23,509 bases of DNA, taken from Polysphondylium violaceum (lineage: Eukaryota > Evosea > Eumycetozoa > Dictyosteliales > Dictyosteliaceae). How positions within the stretch are numbered: the first letter of the stretch is position 1; each line of letters begins with the position of its first letter. Location of the stretch: NCBI GenBank assembly GCA_000277445.1, contig AJWJ01000372.1, forward strand, positions 1 through 23,509, given 5' to 3'. Of this stretch, positions 1 to 7,976 are shown piece by piece. The notes below the pieces were generated by a model. It had not been told where the DNA came from. It worked only from the letters and a program-made list of their open reading frames with translations, and did no database searches. A program made the translations under genes and the position numbers.

Positions 1-44
1 CCTGGAAATGTGTCGGTTAGAAAATGATAGATTTATCGTAGATC

Positions 45-84
45 TTAGTGATAGATCAGATATATTTTAGTGATAGATCAGATA
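45..84. repeat. 18-bp direct repeat, two copies
   Basis: TTAGTGATAGATCAGATA occurs at 45-62 and again, identical, at 67-84, so the copies start 22 nt apart. This is a small local duplication with no gene around it. No function can be assigned. Confidence 0.8.
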
Positions 85-501
85 GATCCTCATCAATAAT
101 ATCATAAATAAATCTTTGTTTTCATTACATTTTTGTCAATTCACGTGATACTGCAACACCAATCATTATGTCTACATATATCTCTTTTCATCTATTTCAT
201 CTATATCACACCTCTTTTTTTTTAAAAAAAAAAATAGATTTCTATTTATAGAATATTATTTAATTCAAACAAATTAATGTCTGATATCCAGTCAGTTGTT
301 TGTAATCTATTTCAGACACATCAAAAACTCTATCTATATGTTTTTATTTAATATAATGAACATTTGTGTTATTTATGTATTCTCACATTTAGCAAAAACA
401 ACAACATCTCGATATCTATCTGAGACCTCTTTTGTTAATTGTGTAATTTTAAAAATATATTAGAACTATTGAGTGCCTTAGTTCTTTTTTTAAACAAAGA
501 C

Positions 502-572
502 ATTCTTGTTTTATCCCTAAGGTCAGATACATCTAGATGGGATAGAGTGCATACATATGACCTTACAAGAAT
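502..572. repeat. Bulged inverted repeat, possible structured RNA
   Basis: ATTCTTG (502-508) plus TAAGGTCA (518-525) pair with TGACCTTA (558-565) plus CAAGAAT (566-572), a 15-bp stem with one 9-nt bulge on the left arm (509-517). The loop carries the 10-bp palindrome CATCTAGATG (530-539). The 3' arm reads CCTTACAAGAA, matching 9 of 11 positions of the CCUUACAGCAA motif of Dictyostelium class I RNAs as I recall it. No DUSE-like promoter is visible upstream, so an RNA gene is only a possibility. Confidence 0.45.
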
Positions 573-1111
573 ATACAATAGGTATGTAAATCAATTCCTT
601 TAAAGAATAGTCAGATCAAATTTTTCCAAAGCTATAAAAGCTGTGTTTTGTAAAGAATAAACCAATAAGCATCAATATATTGTTAGATAAATTATTTTAA
701 TATAATAATAATAATATAATTTATTTGTTTTGTTATTCCACCATATTTACAATAAACACCAGGTGTTGTTTGATTTTTTTAATATTATTTAGATGAGATA
801 AAAAGATTTAGGTTTAAAGTTTAATGTTTTTGAACATCGTGCCAAAGAATGTTCTATAATTTAAAGATGGGTTTCCATCCAATATACTTTTGAAATGATT
901 TTTTGTCAAAACCATTGTAAATCAGATTTAGTAAGAATTATCACTTTTAAAAAAGATATTAGTATAGTAATGTTTACAATATATTTAAGAATCAACGATC
1001 AATATCACAGATCTAATATTTTGGATGCTAAACAATATTAACTTTTAGACCACCTCATTAGTATCTCTTGTTAGGAAATTTGGAACAATAAGAATAGCAA
1101 GATAATGTCAT

Positions 1112-1243
1112 TCCCTTGGAGAGAATCCTTTACAAGAACCTATATATATTTGTTTTTTTGTAAAAATATCTTCAAAACTACCTTTTAAAAAGACAGACTT
1201 ACTAAATACCATTAGGTGCTTGTAAAGGATTCTCTCCAAGGGA
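1112..1243. repeat. Long near-perfect inverted repeat (31-nt arms)
   Basis: Left arm 1112-1142 and right arm 1213-1243 are reverse complements with one mismatch (1137 against 1218); the outer 25 bp are perfect. The arms begin CCCTTGGAGAGAATCC and enclose a 70-nt AT-rich spacer with no ORF. In RNA this would form a long hairpin. No clear target-site duplication is seen at the outer ends, so a MITE-like element is not proven; a small-RNA precursor or a chance duplication in inverted orientation are alternatives. Confidence 0.8.
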
Positions 1244-2096
1244 TGGGATGGGATGGTTTTTGACTTTACAAAGTTTTTAAATCATTTTTAGTTAAAAATC
1301 ATCTCATAATCATGTTTTCCCCATGGTGCAAAAACATTTTGTTTTTGTTTAGATTGAATTTTATGAGCATCAATTCGTGAGAGCATTAGATATGGTAATA
1401 TGAATTGCTGGAATCATCTATAGATAATAATCCCTCAAAAAATATTTACAACCAACTTTTTTTATTTTCGTAAATCAGAGTTCTTAAATACCTCTTTTTC
1501 ACATCATTACCACTGAGATTCTATTAAAATTATGATTTTTTCAAAACTATTAAATTGTTTTTCATCACCATGTATAGTAAAAATCAGTCAATATCCATGG
1601 GGTAACTTGATTAAAAAAAATGATGATCCATTAGAGTCTTTGTAATTGATATTTGTAAATTTTTAAACAATTTTAATTAATAAAACATCCTTTATTAATG
1701 GTATCTTTTAAAACTGATACACCCATTGAAATCTTTAGGGGAATTCCATGATTATAGAACTATCCTTTCCCATAAAGTGAATCACTATCATTTCAGTTAA
1801 TTCATTTGATATAAACTTTAGAAATTTGCAATATAGTTTCAATAATTTTTTTGTTATGTTTCGAAAGAGAATATCTAATGATTTACAAGCTACAAATTGG
1901 AAAGTTCAAGATTTGGTAGTTATTCATGAATAACTTTATAAAGTTGTTTCTATTAAAAATTGTTTTTTTCAAATTGAACAAGATTATTAATTTCAAATCT
2001 TTCATGTAAATTTATTTAATTCAAGAATTTCATAGATTTCATTATTATAACTGATTTAGATTTATCATTTGAACATTTGATAATAGAGATAGAATT

Positions 2097-2334
2097 TTAA
2101 TAGTTGCTTTTACAAGCACCACAAGCAGCACTGTTACCACTTAAAGTTGGAACGCCCTACATAGATGAAAAAGGTTAAACATTGTTAGAGAGCTAAACCG
2201 AAAAGAATATGATGTTTAAAAAACTATATACATACAGTGGCAATGTTACGTTTGCATTGTTTGCACATGGTAGTACCGCAAGATCTACAGTTCATAGTTG
2301 ATGAGCTGCTGCAACCAGAAGAGTGTTTACACAT
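2097..2334 (-). CDS. Cys-rich 52-residue protein, two exons
   Basis: I do not recognise this gene. Exon 1 is 2334-2236 and exon 2 is 2156-2097; the 79-nt intron (2235-2157) runs GTATGT to TAG and the join is in phase 0. The product has 52 residues with eight Cys: MCKHSSGC at the start, then C-x2-C-x4-C-x2-C at residues 16-27 (CRSCGTTMCKQC), then CGAC at 45-48. Such pairs suggest a small zinc- or other metal-binding protein, perhaps binding two ions; this is inference. There is no signal peptide. Support for a real gene: clean splice sites, the ATG at 2334, and a TATAAAAG box about 55 nt upstream. It is divergent from the BolA gene, with about 800 bp between them. Confidence 0.7.
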
Positions 2335-2389
2335 TTTATATTTGTTAATTAGTATTTGTAACTTGGAGAAATGATTCCATTAATGGTCT

Positions 2390-2397
2390 CTTTTATA
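2390..2397 (-). promoter_or_regulatory. TATA box of the Cys-rich gene
   Basis: On the minus strand TATAAAAG lies 56 to 63 nt upstream of the ATG at 2334. The 10-bp palindrome CCATTAATGG (2377-2386) sits between it and the start codon. Confidence 0.6.
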
Positions 2398-3131
2398 GTG
2401 TGCTCATCTCCATTGCCAAATTTAAATTTCTAATTAGAAATTTAAAAATATCTCCATTTTTAATAATATTCCCAGAATTTATCTTTGCCAAAATTTTTTT
2501 TTTTTCGAGCTTTTTGATTACAATTTTAGTTTTTTTTCCGGCTAGATAAAGTTGTTGCTATTGCTTGGAAAATTTGGGTTTATTTTTCCTCTAGTTTACT
2601 ATATCTTCTTTCTATTTCAAGATTTTTAATCCGAAATACTTGGTTTTCAAGAATAGTGGATCCAATTGTCTTTATTTTTAAAGATTTTGTTTCTAAGAAT
2701 ATTATCTCATTTTTTATACACACAAAGGGGATGACCATATAGTTTTTTACTAAATTATCAAAGTCCTAATAAAAAAACTCTGCTTTATAGGCTAAAAAAG
2801 ATACTCAAGCTCAAGTGCTGATAAAAGCACCAGAGTGCTCTGGGTGTAAAAGATCAATAATATTCAAGTAAAATGTCATATATTGAATTAAATAATTTAA
2901 ATGACACCAGATTAAAATCTGAGTTTTTAGAGAGTCCTTTCTTTTTAAAATACCATCTCTATTACTTGGTAGTGGACTTGAACCTTCAAGGTGTCTAAGA
3001 GATAACAAGAGAAATCTGGTACAATTATTATTTCTTTTGAATTCATGGGTTTAGCAATAAATGATGTTGGCTGATCAGAATTTTTTTATTTTTTTATTTT
3101 TTTATTTTGTTTTCATTACAATTTTTGCAAA
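2398..3131. other. Intergenic, divergent promoter region
   Basis: This lies between the Cys-rich gene (-) and the BolA gene (+). It includes a GC-richer patch at 2815-2845 with small overlapping hairpins (for example AGCAC, CAGA, GTGCT at 2826-2839), a tRNA-like B box at 2974-2984 on the minus strand, and a T7A-type tandem run at about 3080-3115 just upstream of the BolA start. A 65-codon minus-strand ORF (2811-3008) looks like chance. Confidence 0.5.
2974..2984 (-). promoter_or_regulatory. Orphan B-box-like sequence
   Basis: The minus strand reads GGTTCAAGTCC, fitting the Pol III B-box consensus GGTTCRANNCC. A tRNA cannot be folded around it: the flanking T-stem bases do not pair, and there is no matching acceptor stem or A box. 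Dictyostelium tRNA genes are known to carry extra B boxes downstream, but no tRNA gene is visible nearby. It may be a tRNA remnant, a TFIIIC site or chance. Confidence 0.35.
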
Positions 3132-3455
3132 ATGGTGATCACAACTCAAATACTTGAATCTAGATTAAAAGAGACATTCAAAGATGAAAAAGATAAAATT
3201 GTAATTGTGTTTTAGTCTTTAGTAATAGTGATTATGTTCTAACACACACCTATATAGACAATAGAAGATTTATCAGGTGGTTGTGGAGCAAAGTTTCAAA
3301 TCATTATTGGATCTGATCAATTTACAGGTTTAGGATTATTAGAAAGACATAGATTAGTGAATAACTTGATTTCAGATTTTATGAATGACATTCATGCTGT
3401 TCAATTAAAGACATGGACTTTATCTCAATACGACGAAAAGATTAAACAATTATAA
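3132..3455 (+). CDS. BolA-like protein, BOLA2 type
   Basis: Exon 1 is 3132-3200 and exon 2 is 3258-3455; the 57-nt intron (GTAATT to TAG) is in phase 0. The product has 88 residues, the usual size of a BolA protein. The signature is complete: EDLSGGCGAKF with the metal-loop Cys32, LLERHRLVN with His54, and the near-invariant His69 in NDIHA. In this family the Cys/His residues hold a [2Fe-2S] cluster shared with a monothiol glutaredoxin, used in cytosolic iron sensing and cluster delivery. LLERHRLVN and the lack of a mitochondrial presequence favour the cytosolic BOLA2 branch over BOLA1 or BOLA3. It is convergent with the kinase gene, with 121 nt between the stops. Confidence 0.93.
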
Positions 3456-3489
3456 AATCAAAATACTCGTGTTTCATCTGACAGCATAC

Positions 3490-3495
3490 AATAAA
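3490..3495 (+). terminator. Polyadenylation signal of the BolA gene
   Basis: AATAAA lies 35 nt beyond the BolA stop codon, in the short space before the converging kinase gene. Confidence 0.6.
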
Positions 3496-3576
3496 CCTCT
3501 CAAATTATATATATATTTTTAAACAGACTGTATACAGAATCATTTATGTACATCAATGTATAATATCTAGGTATTT

Positions 3577-6149
3577 TTATTTACATGTTTTTATAGAGTC
3601 TTTAGGTTGAGGTTTAGATTTCCAAAAAGGTACTTTTGTAGGAGAAGGTGGTGGAGTTTTTTCTTTTTTCTTATCTTTATCTTTATCTCTCTCTTTTTCT
3701 TTTTCTTTGCCATCATTATTATCTTTACCATCTCTTGATCTTTCTTTAGTACTAGTTGTACTAGTTTCTTTGGTCTCTCCTTTTTTAACATTATTTTGAG
3801 AGTGGAATCTAGTTAATTCTTCAAACTTTTTAATAATTGCTTTAGTAGATTGTTTAAAATCCAATGATCTTGATCTACCATGACTTGATTTTGGTGATGT
3901 TGGTGATGTTGGTGATGTTGGTGAAATAGGTGATGTCGGTGATGGTAAAGGACTTGTCTCATTTGGAGATAATGAGTTTGTTCTATCATTATTGTTATTA
4001 TTATTATTATTATTTACAGTATTATTATCACTTGTAGTTATAATAATATCTGGTGTTTTGGTGACTGGTATTACAACAGGTTTAGGTTTACTTGTATTTA
4101 CTATTTTATCATTATTATTATTTTCTTCTTTAAAATCTACTTTTTCATTATTAATTGAAATTGATTGAATTACTTTAGATTCTTGTTTTTTTAATTGATC
4201 TGGTGTGTTTACTCTTGCTATACTAGTTACAACTCTACTCTTTATTGGTGGATCAATATCTGGATTCCAAGGTCGTGGAAAACTATAATCTGGTGTTTCT
4301 ATTAATTGAGTTGGCTGTGTATTTTCAACACCATCAGGTTGATAAGGTCTTGGAAAATCTAATAATTCAAATTCTTCAAATGAAATAACTTGGAGATTTT
4401 GTTCATCATCATTATCATTACTATTATTATTATCTTGTACTATGTTATATTGAAGATCATCAATTTGTAATGGATCATCATTATTTATATTAAATTGATC
4501 ATCAATTGATTGAAATGGTTTTGAAAAACAAAGTCCGCTTGGTGAATCACTAAAATTAATATCCTTTGCCATACATTGTAAATCATTTATATCACTATCA
4601 GTTGAACACGATAAAAATGGTTGTTGGTATGATCTCTGATTTGATAATAATGGATTATTATTGTTGTTGTTATTGTAAATCTTTGATTCTTCAGATGGTT
4701 CATAAGGTATTGGAAATGAAAATTTTGATTCCTGTTGACTATTATTACTACTACTATTTAAACTATTTCCTAAATTATTTGTTGAACCTTGATATGGACG
4801 TGGAAATGAAAACTTTGATTCCTGTTGTTGACTATTATTTAAACTATTACCTAAATTATTTGTTGAACCTTGATATGGACGTGGAAAAGAAAACTTTGAT
4901 TCTTGAATATTATTGCTACTATTATTTAAACTATTCCCTAAATTATTTGTTGAACCTTGATATGGACGTGGAAATGAAAACTTTGATTCTTGATTACTAT
5001 TACCACTAGCATTTAAAGTGTTTGCTAAATTATTACTACTCTCTTGATATGGACGTGGAAAAGAAAACTGAGAGGGTTTGTTTTTAGAAACGGGGATATG
5101 AAGATCGGGTGGTTTAAAAGTTCTAAGACTTGGATATTCAGGCTCAGCTAGTGATGTCATTTGTTCTAGTAAATGACAAATTAAACCATGAATTTGTTCA
5201 AATGAAGGTCTTGCTGATGGTTGAATTTTACAACAATGTAAAATAAGTTGTCTAAATTCATCGGGACAGTCTTTGGGTAATTTGTTTAAAAGATATGGTT
5301 TATCAAGACCCAAATCCTCATTTCTCATTCTTGGTGTCAAACTTTCACGTAATATCATTTCAACTAATACCATACCAAATGAAAAAACGTCACACGATTG
5401 ATCATATTCTTCACCAATCATTACTTCTGGTGCCATATAGTCATCCTATAGTAGTGTAGTTTATAAATATATATTAATATAAAAAGATATAGGTATAATA
5501 TATAGTTGATATGTATACCTACAGTACCACATATAGTCATTTTTGATTTCTCTACAGAATTTACAGTTCTTGCTAAACCCATATCACATACTTTGATCAC
5601 CCAACCCTCTGAAACTAATAGATTTGTTGATTTTAAATCACGATGAATAACACCATTGTCATGTAAATACTTCATTGCCGATGCTATATCTCTAGCTATC
5701 AATAATATCAATTTATAATTCATTTTGTTTTTTTTATGTTTAATATACCAATGAAGATCTCCTCCACTAACCAACTCTGTTAATAAATAATAAGATTTAT
5801 CTTTGACTGCCATACCATAAAATTGAATTACATTTGGATGTGATAACCTAAATTATTAATTAATATCTATACCCTCCTATACTAAATATATCTATCTATA
5901 TATATAGACCACCACTTACATTTTCAATGTATAAATCTCTCTTAATAAAAATTTTGATAAAATTTCTTTATTGGGATCATTGTCATAGATGGTAATCTTT
6001 TTAATACCAACTTTTCTACCATTCAAATATCCTGCATACACTTTTCCAAATCCACCAGAGCCTACTTGATTTAAGTCATCGAATTTGATTTCAGAGTAAT
6101 CAATAATCTTTGAAAGACGTTTACTTTTGTTTGAATCAAATAATGACAT
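3577..6149 (-). CDS. TKL-type protein kinase with FPRPY repeats
   Basis: Exons: 6149-5920, 5847-5523, 5445-3577; introns are 72 and 77 nt (GTAAGT..TAG, GTAGGT..TAG). The product has 807 residues. The kinase domain covers about residues 20-280: glycine loop GSGGFG (30-35), Lys50, Glu71 in helix C, HRDLKSTN with Asp147, CDMGLAR with Asp165 (DMG replaces DFG), MAPEV at 189 and FSFGMVLVEM. All catalytic residues are present, so it is probably active on Ser/Thr. The tail has four to five tandem copies of KFSFPRPYQGSTNNLGNSL (about 311-439), further FPRPY and FPRPW motifs at 549 and about 574, then SPTSP repeats and a Lys/Glu/Asp-rich end. The substrate is unknown. The family resembles the many dictyostelid TKL kinases. 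Confidence 0.93.
4684..5070 (-). repeat. Tandem repeats coding FSFPRPYQ units
   Basis: Inside the kinase's third exon, units of about 80-95 nt repeat four to five times. Each codes SKFSFPRPYQGSTNNLGNSL followed by a variable Asn/Ser/Gln run that ends in QES. The middle three copies are almost identical in DNA, including the phrase CCTTGATATGGACGTGGAAA on the plus strand. This suggests recent unequal exchange or gene conversion. Confidence 0.85.
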
Positions 6150-6542
6150 TTCTTTTTCTATATATACTATGTGTGTATGTCAAAAATAAAAACACAATGT
6201 ATAAATTCAAAAAAGAGACGACAACAATAAATACAACAATGATATTCAAATGAATGAAAATCAAACAACTTTATGGAAACAACTTTAAACCAAATGTATA
6301 CGTCGCAAAGATAAAACACAATGTAAATAGTAATAGGTGTAGGAGGTGGTATATTTAATGCCCCCTTATAACGGTGAAATTTTAAAAAAAAATTAAAAAA
6401 AAATTAAAAAAAAAATTTTTTTAAAAAAAAGTGATCAAATGGTGAGATGATTTGAAAAGTGAATATAGACAAAAATAGATTGATTACCAAAATAAATTTT
6501 AAAAAATAATCACAATTTCGCCCCCTTTCACACGTTCAAACT

Positions 6543-6565
6543 CACCACAAATCTCGATTGTGGTG
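6543..6565. promoter_or_regulatory. CACCACAA inverted repeat upstream of the kinase gene
   Basis: CACCACAA (6543-6550), a 7-nt spacer ATCTCGA, then TTGTGGTG (6558-6565): perfect 8-bp arms. CACCACAAATC recurs at 6601-6611. The repeat is about 400 nt upstream of the kinase ATG. The GT/CA-rich arms recall binding sites of the dictyostelid factor GBF, but the match is loose. Confidence 0.35.
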
Positions 6566-6787
6566 TAAAAAAAAAAAAGATTCCAAATTCTAACCACACA
6601 CACCACAAATCAATCATTCAAAGCTAAACGAATGTATGGTGTAAAACTATATAAATTCCTTTTTCAATTTTATATGAATAAAAAGAGTTGTTGAGGTTAA
6701 TGAGTATTTCCCAAGATTGGTTAATCTAAAATTAGATATCTCTATATCCTAATAATCATAACAACGATAACGATTGTTTAAAATAAA

Positions 6788-6793
6788 TTTATT
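6788..6793 (-). terminator. Polyadenylation signal of the RidA gene
   Basis: On the minus strand AATAAA lies about 12 nt beyond the stop codon of the RidA-family gene. Confidence 0.55.
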
Positions 6794-6805
6794 TATATAT
6801 CTAAA

Positions 6806-7252
6806 TTAATTGTTACATAAAGCGGTTGCTTTAATTTCAATTAAAAGATTTGGATTTGGTAATTGATGAACAGCAACAGTGGTTCTAGTTGGACCTGTTT
6901 CTGCTTTAAAGTAATTATTATACATAGAGTTGAAACCTTTATAATCCTTCATATCTACAAGGAATACAGTTAAATCTATAATATTATCAAGATCAGCACC
7001 AGCAGATTTTAAAATGGTTTGAATGTTTTCAATAACAGCTTTGGTTTGCTCTTCAATGTTGAGTGTAACTGCACCAGTCACTGGATCTGTATGTACACCC
7101 TCATAGGTATTATCTGGTCTTCTTGATGAAATTCCTGATACAAATAAAAATCCACCTGCCTTTCTCATGTGTGGGTAGTTTGCCAATGCTTTAGCACGTT
7201 CATCTAAAATGAATGCTTCACCATTTTTAGAGTTTGGAATTATATTTGACAT
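6806..7252 (-). CDS. RidA/YjgF family, aminomuconate deaminase-like
   Basis: A single-exon gene of 148 residues, slightly longer than plain RidA (about 130). The RidA fold is clear: FVSGISSRRPDNTYEGV (37-53), EEQTKAVIENIQTIL (67-81), GPTRTTVAV with the substrate-binding Arg123, and LLIEIKATAL with Glu139. RidA proteins form trimers that hydrolyse reactive imines or enamines. The segments GISSRRPDNT and TTVAVHQLPNPNLLIEIKA resemble 2-aminomuconate deaminase, which removes ammonia from 2-aminomuconate in tryptophan or aminophenol breakdown; I base this on remembered family features. No targeting peptide is seen, so it is probably cytosolic. It is divergent from the CBM49 gene. Confidence 0.92.
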   Translation of the reverse strand: MSNIIPNSKNGEAFILDERAKALANYPHMRKAGGFLFVSGISSRRPDNTYEGVHTDPVTGAVTLNIEEQTKAVIENIQTILKSAGADLDNIIDLTVFLVDMKDYKGFNSMYNNYFKAETGPTRTTVAVHQLPNPNLLIEIKATALCNN

Positions 7253-7287
7253 TATATGTGGTGTGTATGAGTGTATGTATATATCAA

Positions 7288-7320
7288 GTACTGTGGTGTA
7301 TTTGTAGTGTGGGTATGAAT
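7288..7320. promoter_or_regulatory. GT-rich G-box-like elements
   Basis: The plus strand has TGTGGTGT followed within 20 nt by AGTGTGGGTATG, 40 to 70 nt upstream of the RidA ATG. Dictyostelid G boxes bound by GBF are G/T-rich elements of this sort (GTGTGGG-like). The resemblance is by eye only. Confidence 0.3.
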
Positions 7321-7499
7321 AGGTATATATATCTCTGATATGTGTAGGTATATATCTAACTGCCTAAACAATAATATATCTAAAGAAAGATTATGCGAAC
7401 AATCTTTTATATTTTATATTTTTTTTTTAAAAAAATGAAAAATCTGCACCTCTTCCCGCACAAGCTGTTTTTTTACTTTTTTTTTTTTTTTTATCATAA

Positions 7500-7521
7500 G
7501 TATTTGTTTAAAAACAAATAC
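7500..7521. repeat. 22-bp palindrome with TATTTGT half-sites
   Basis: GTATTTGTTT (7500-7509), AA, AAACAAATAC (7512-7521): 10-bp perfect arms. The half-site resembles one in a second inverted repeat at 16809-16838, also in a divergent promoter region. It could be a transcription-factor dimer site or AT-rich chance. Confidence 0.5.
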
Positions 7522-7840
7522 TCGTTGGGTTAAAATATTTTTAAATAGATCTAATTTTAATCTATATTGATTAATAATCAATGGCTCTATAATAATTATA
7601 ATAATAATAATTTTTAAAATATTTATTCGGATAGGAAATCTTTGACTATCACTTATCTGTCACCATAGATATGTCGAAACATAATAAAATATATGGATTT
7701 ATATTATTTATTACCATTCTCTTTATGGCATAATAGATAGTGATAGATATTGTACGAATATCTTCAAGTTGGAAGTGGTAGTAGAAGTCAATTTCCTCTC
7801 TACTCTAGGATTTATCTCCGTTGACAACAAGATGAAAGAG

Positions 7841-7848
7841 TATAAATA
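7841..7848 (+). promoter_or_regulatory. TATA box of the CBM49 gene
   Basis: TATAAATA lies about 130 nt upstream of the ATG at 7977, at a spacing that allows a 5' leader of roughly 100 nt. Confidence 0.5.
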
Positions 7849-7976
7849 GTCTATTGAATTGAAAGATTTAATCAAAACAAACAAACATTCATAGTTTTTT
7901 AGATTATAAACATTATCTTTATATTTTTAAAACTATATTTACAAACTCTAACCTTTATCTCTTTGGTTTTATCAAA

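Larger units (their letters stand above)
1..2096. other. Gene-free AT-rich region
   Basis: I find no convincing coding region in these 2.1 kb. The sequence is A/T-run-rich with stops in all frames; the longest open stretch I noticed is about 55 codons on the minus strand (1735-1902) without a good start. It holds a short direct repeat near the left edge, two long hairpins (502-572 and 1112-1243) and a G-run track (1240-1256), listed separately. It may be a long intergenic region, the flank of a gene outside the window, or the home of non-coding RNAs. Confidence 0.6.
6150..6805. other. Intergenic: kinase promoter and RidA 3' side
   Basis: No coding sequence seen. It holds A/T runs at 6380-6430, a pyrimidine-rich CGCCCCCTTTCACACG patch near 6520, and the CACCACAA inverted repeat at 6543-6565 with a second copy of CACCACAAATC at 6601-6611. 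The RidA gene ends at 6806. Confidence 0.5.
7253..7976. other. Divergent promoter region, RidA and CBM49 genes
   Basis: No coding sequence seen. Contents: a GT-rich stretch (7288-7320), A/T runs, a palindrome GTATTTGTTT-AA-AAACAAATAC (7500-7521), and a TATAAATA box at 7841-7848 about 130 nt before the CBM49 ATG. Confidence 0.5.

Noticed and set aside
1769-1775. CCCATAA as a DUSE promoter for a non-coding RNA
   Set aside because: The 7-mer fits the core, but the flanks do not match and no stem-forming RNA lies 60-70 nt downstream.
2811-3008. 65-codon minus-strand ORF
   Set aside because: No family features, mixed composition and no promoter; it overlaps small hairpins and the B-box-like site. 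Probably chance.
2940-3030. tRNA gene on the minus strand, suggested by GGTTCAAGTCC
   Set aside because: The T stem does not pair (two mismatches and one wobble in five), and no acceptor stem or A box fits. Kept only as an orphan B box.
4566-5009. 147-codon plus-strand ORF rich in Tyr/Leu
   Set aside because: Shadow of the FPRPY repeats of the kinase gene on the other strand.
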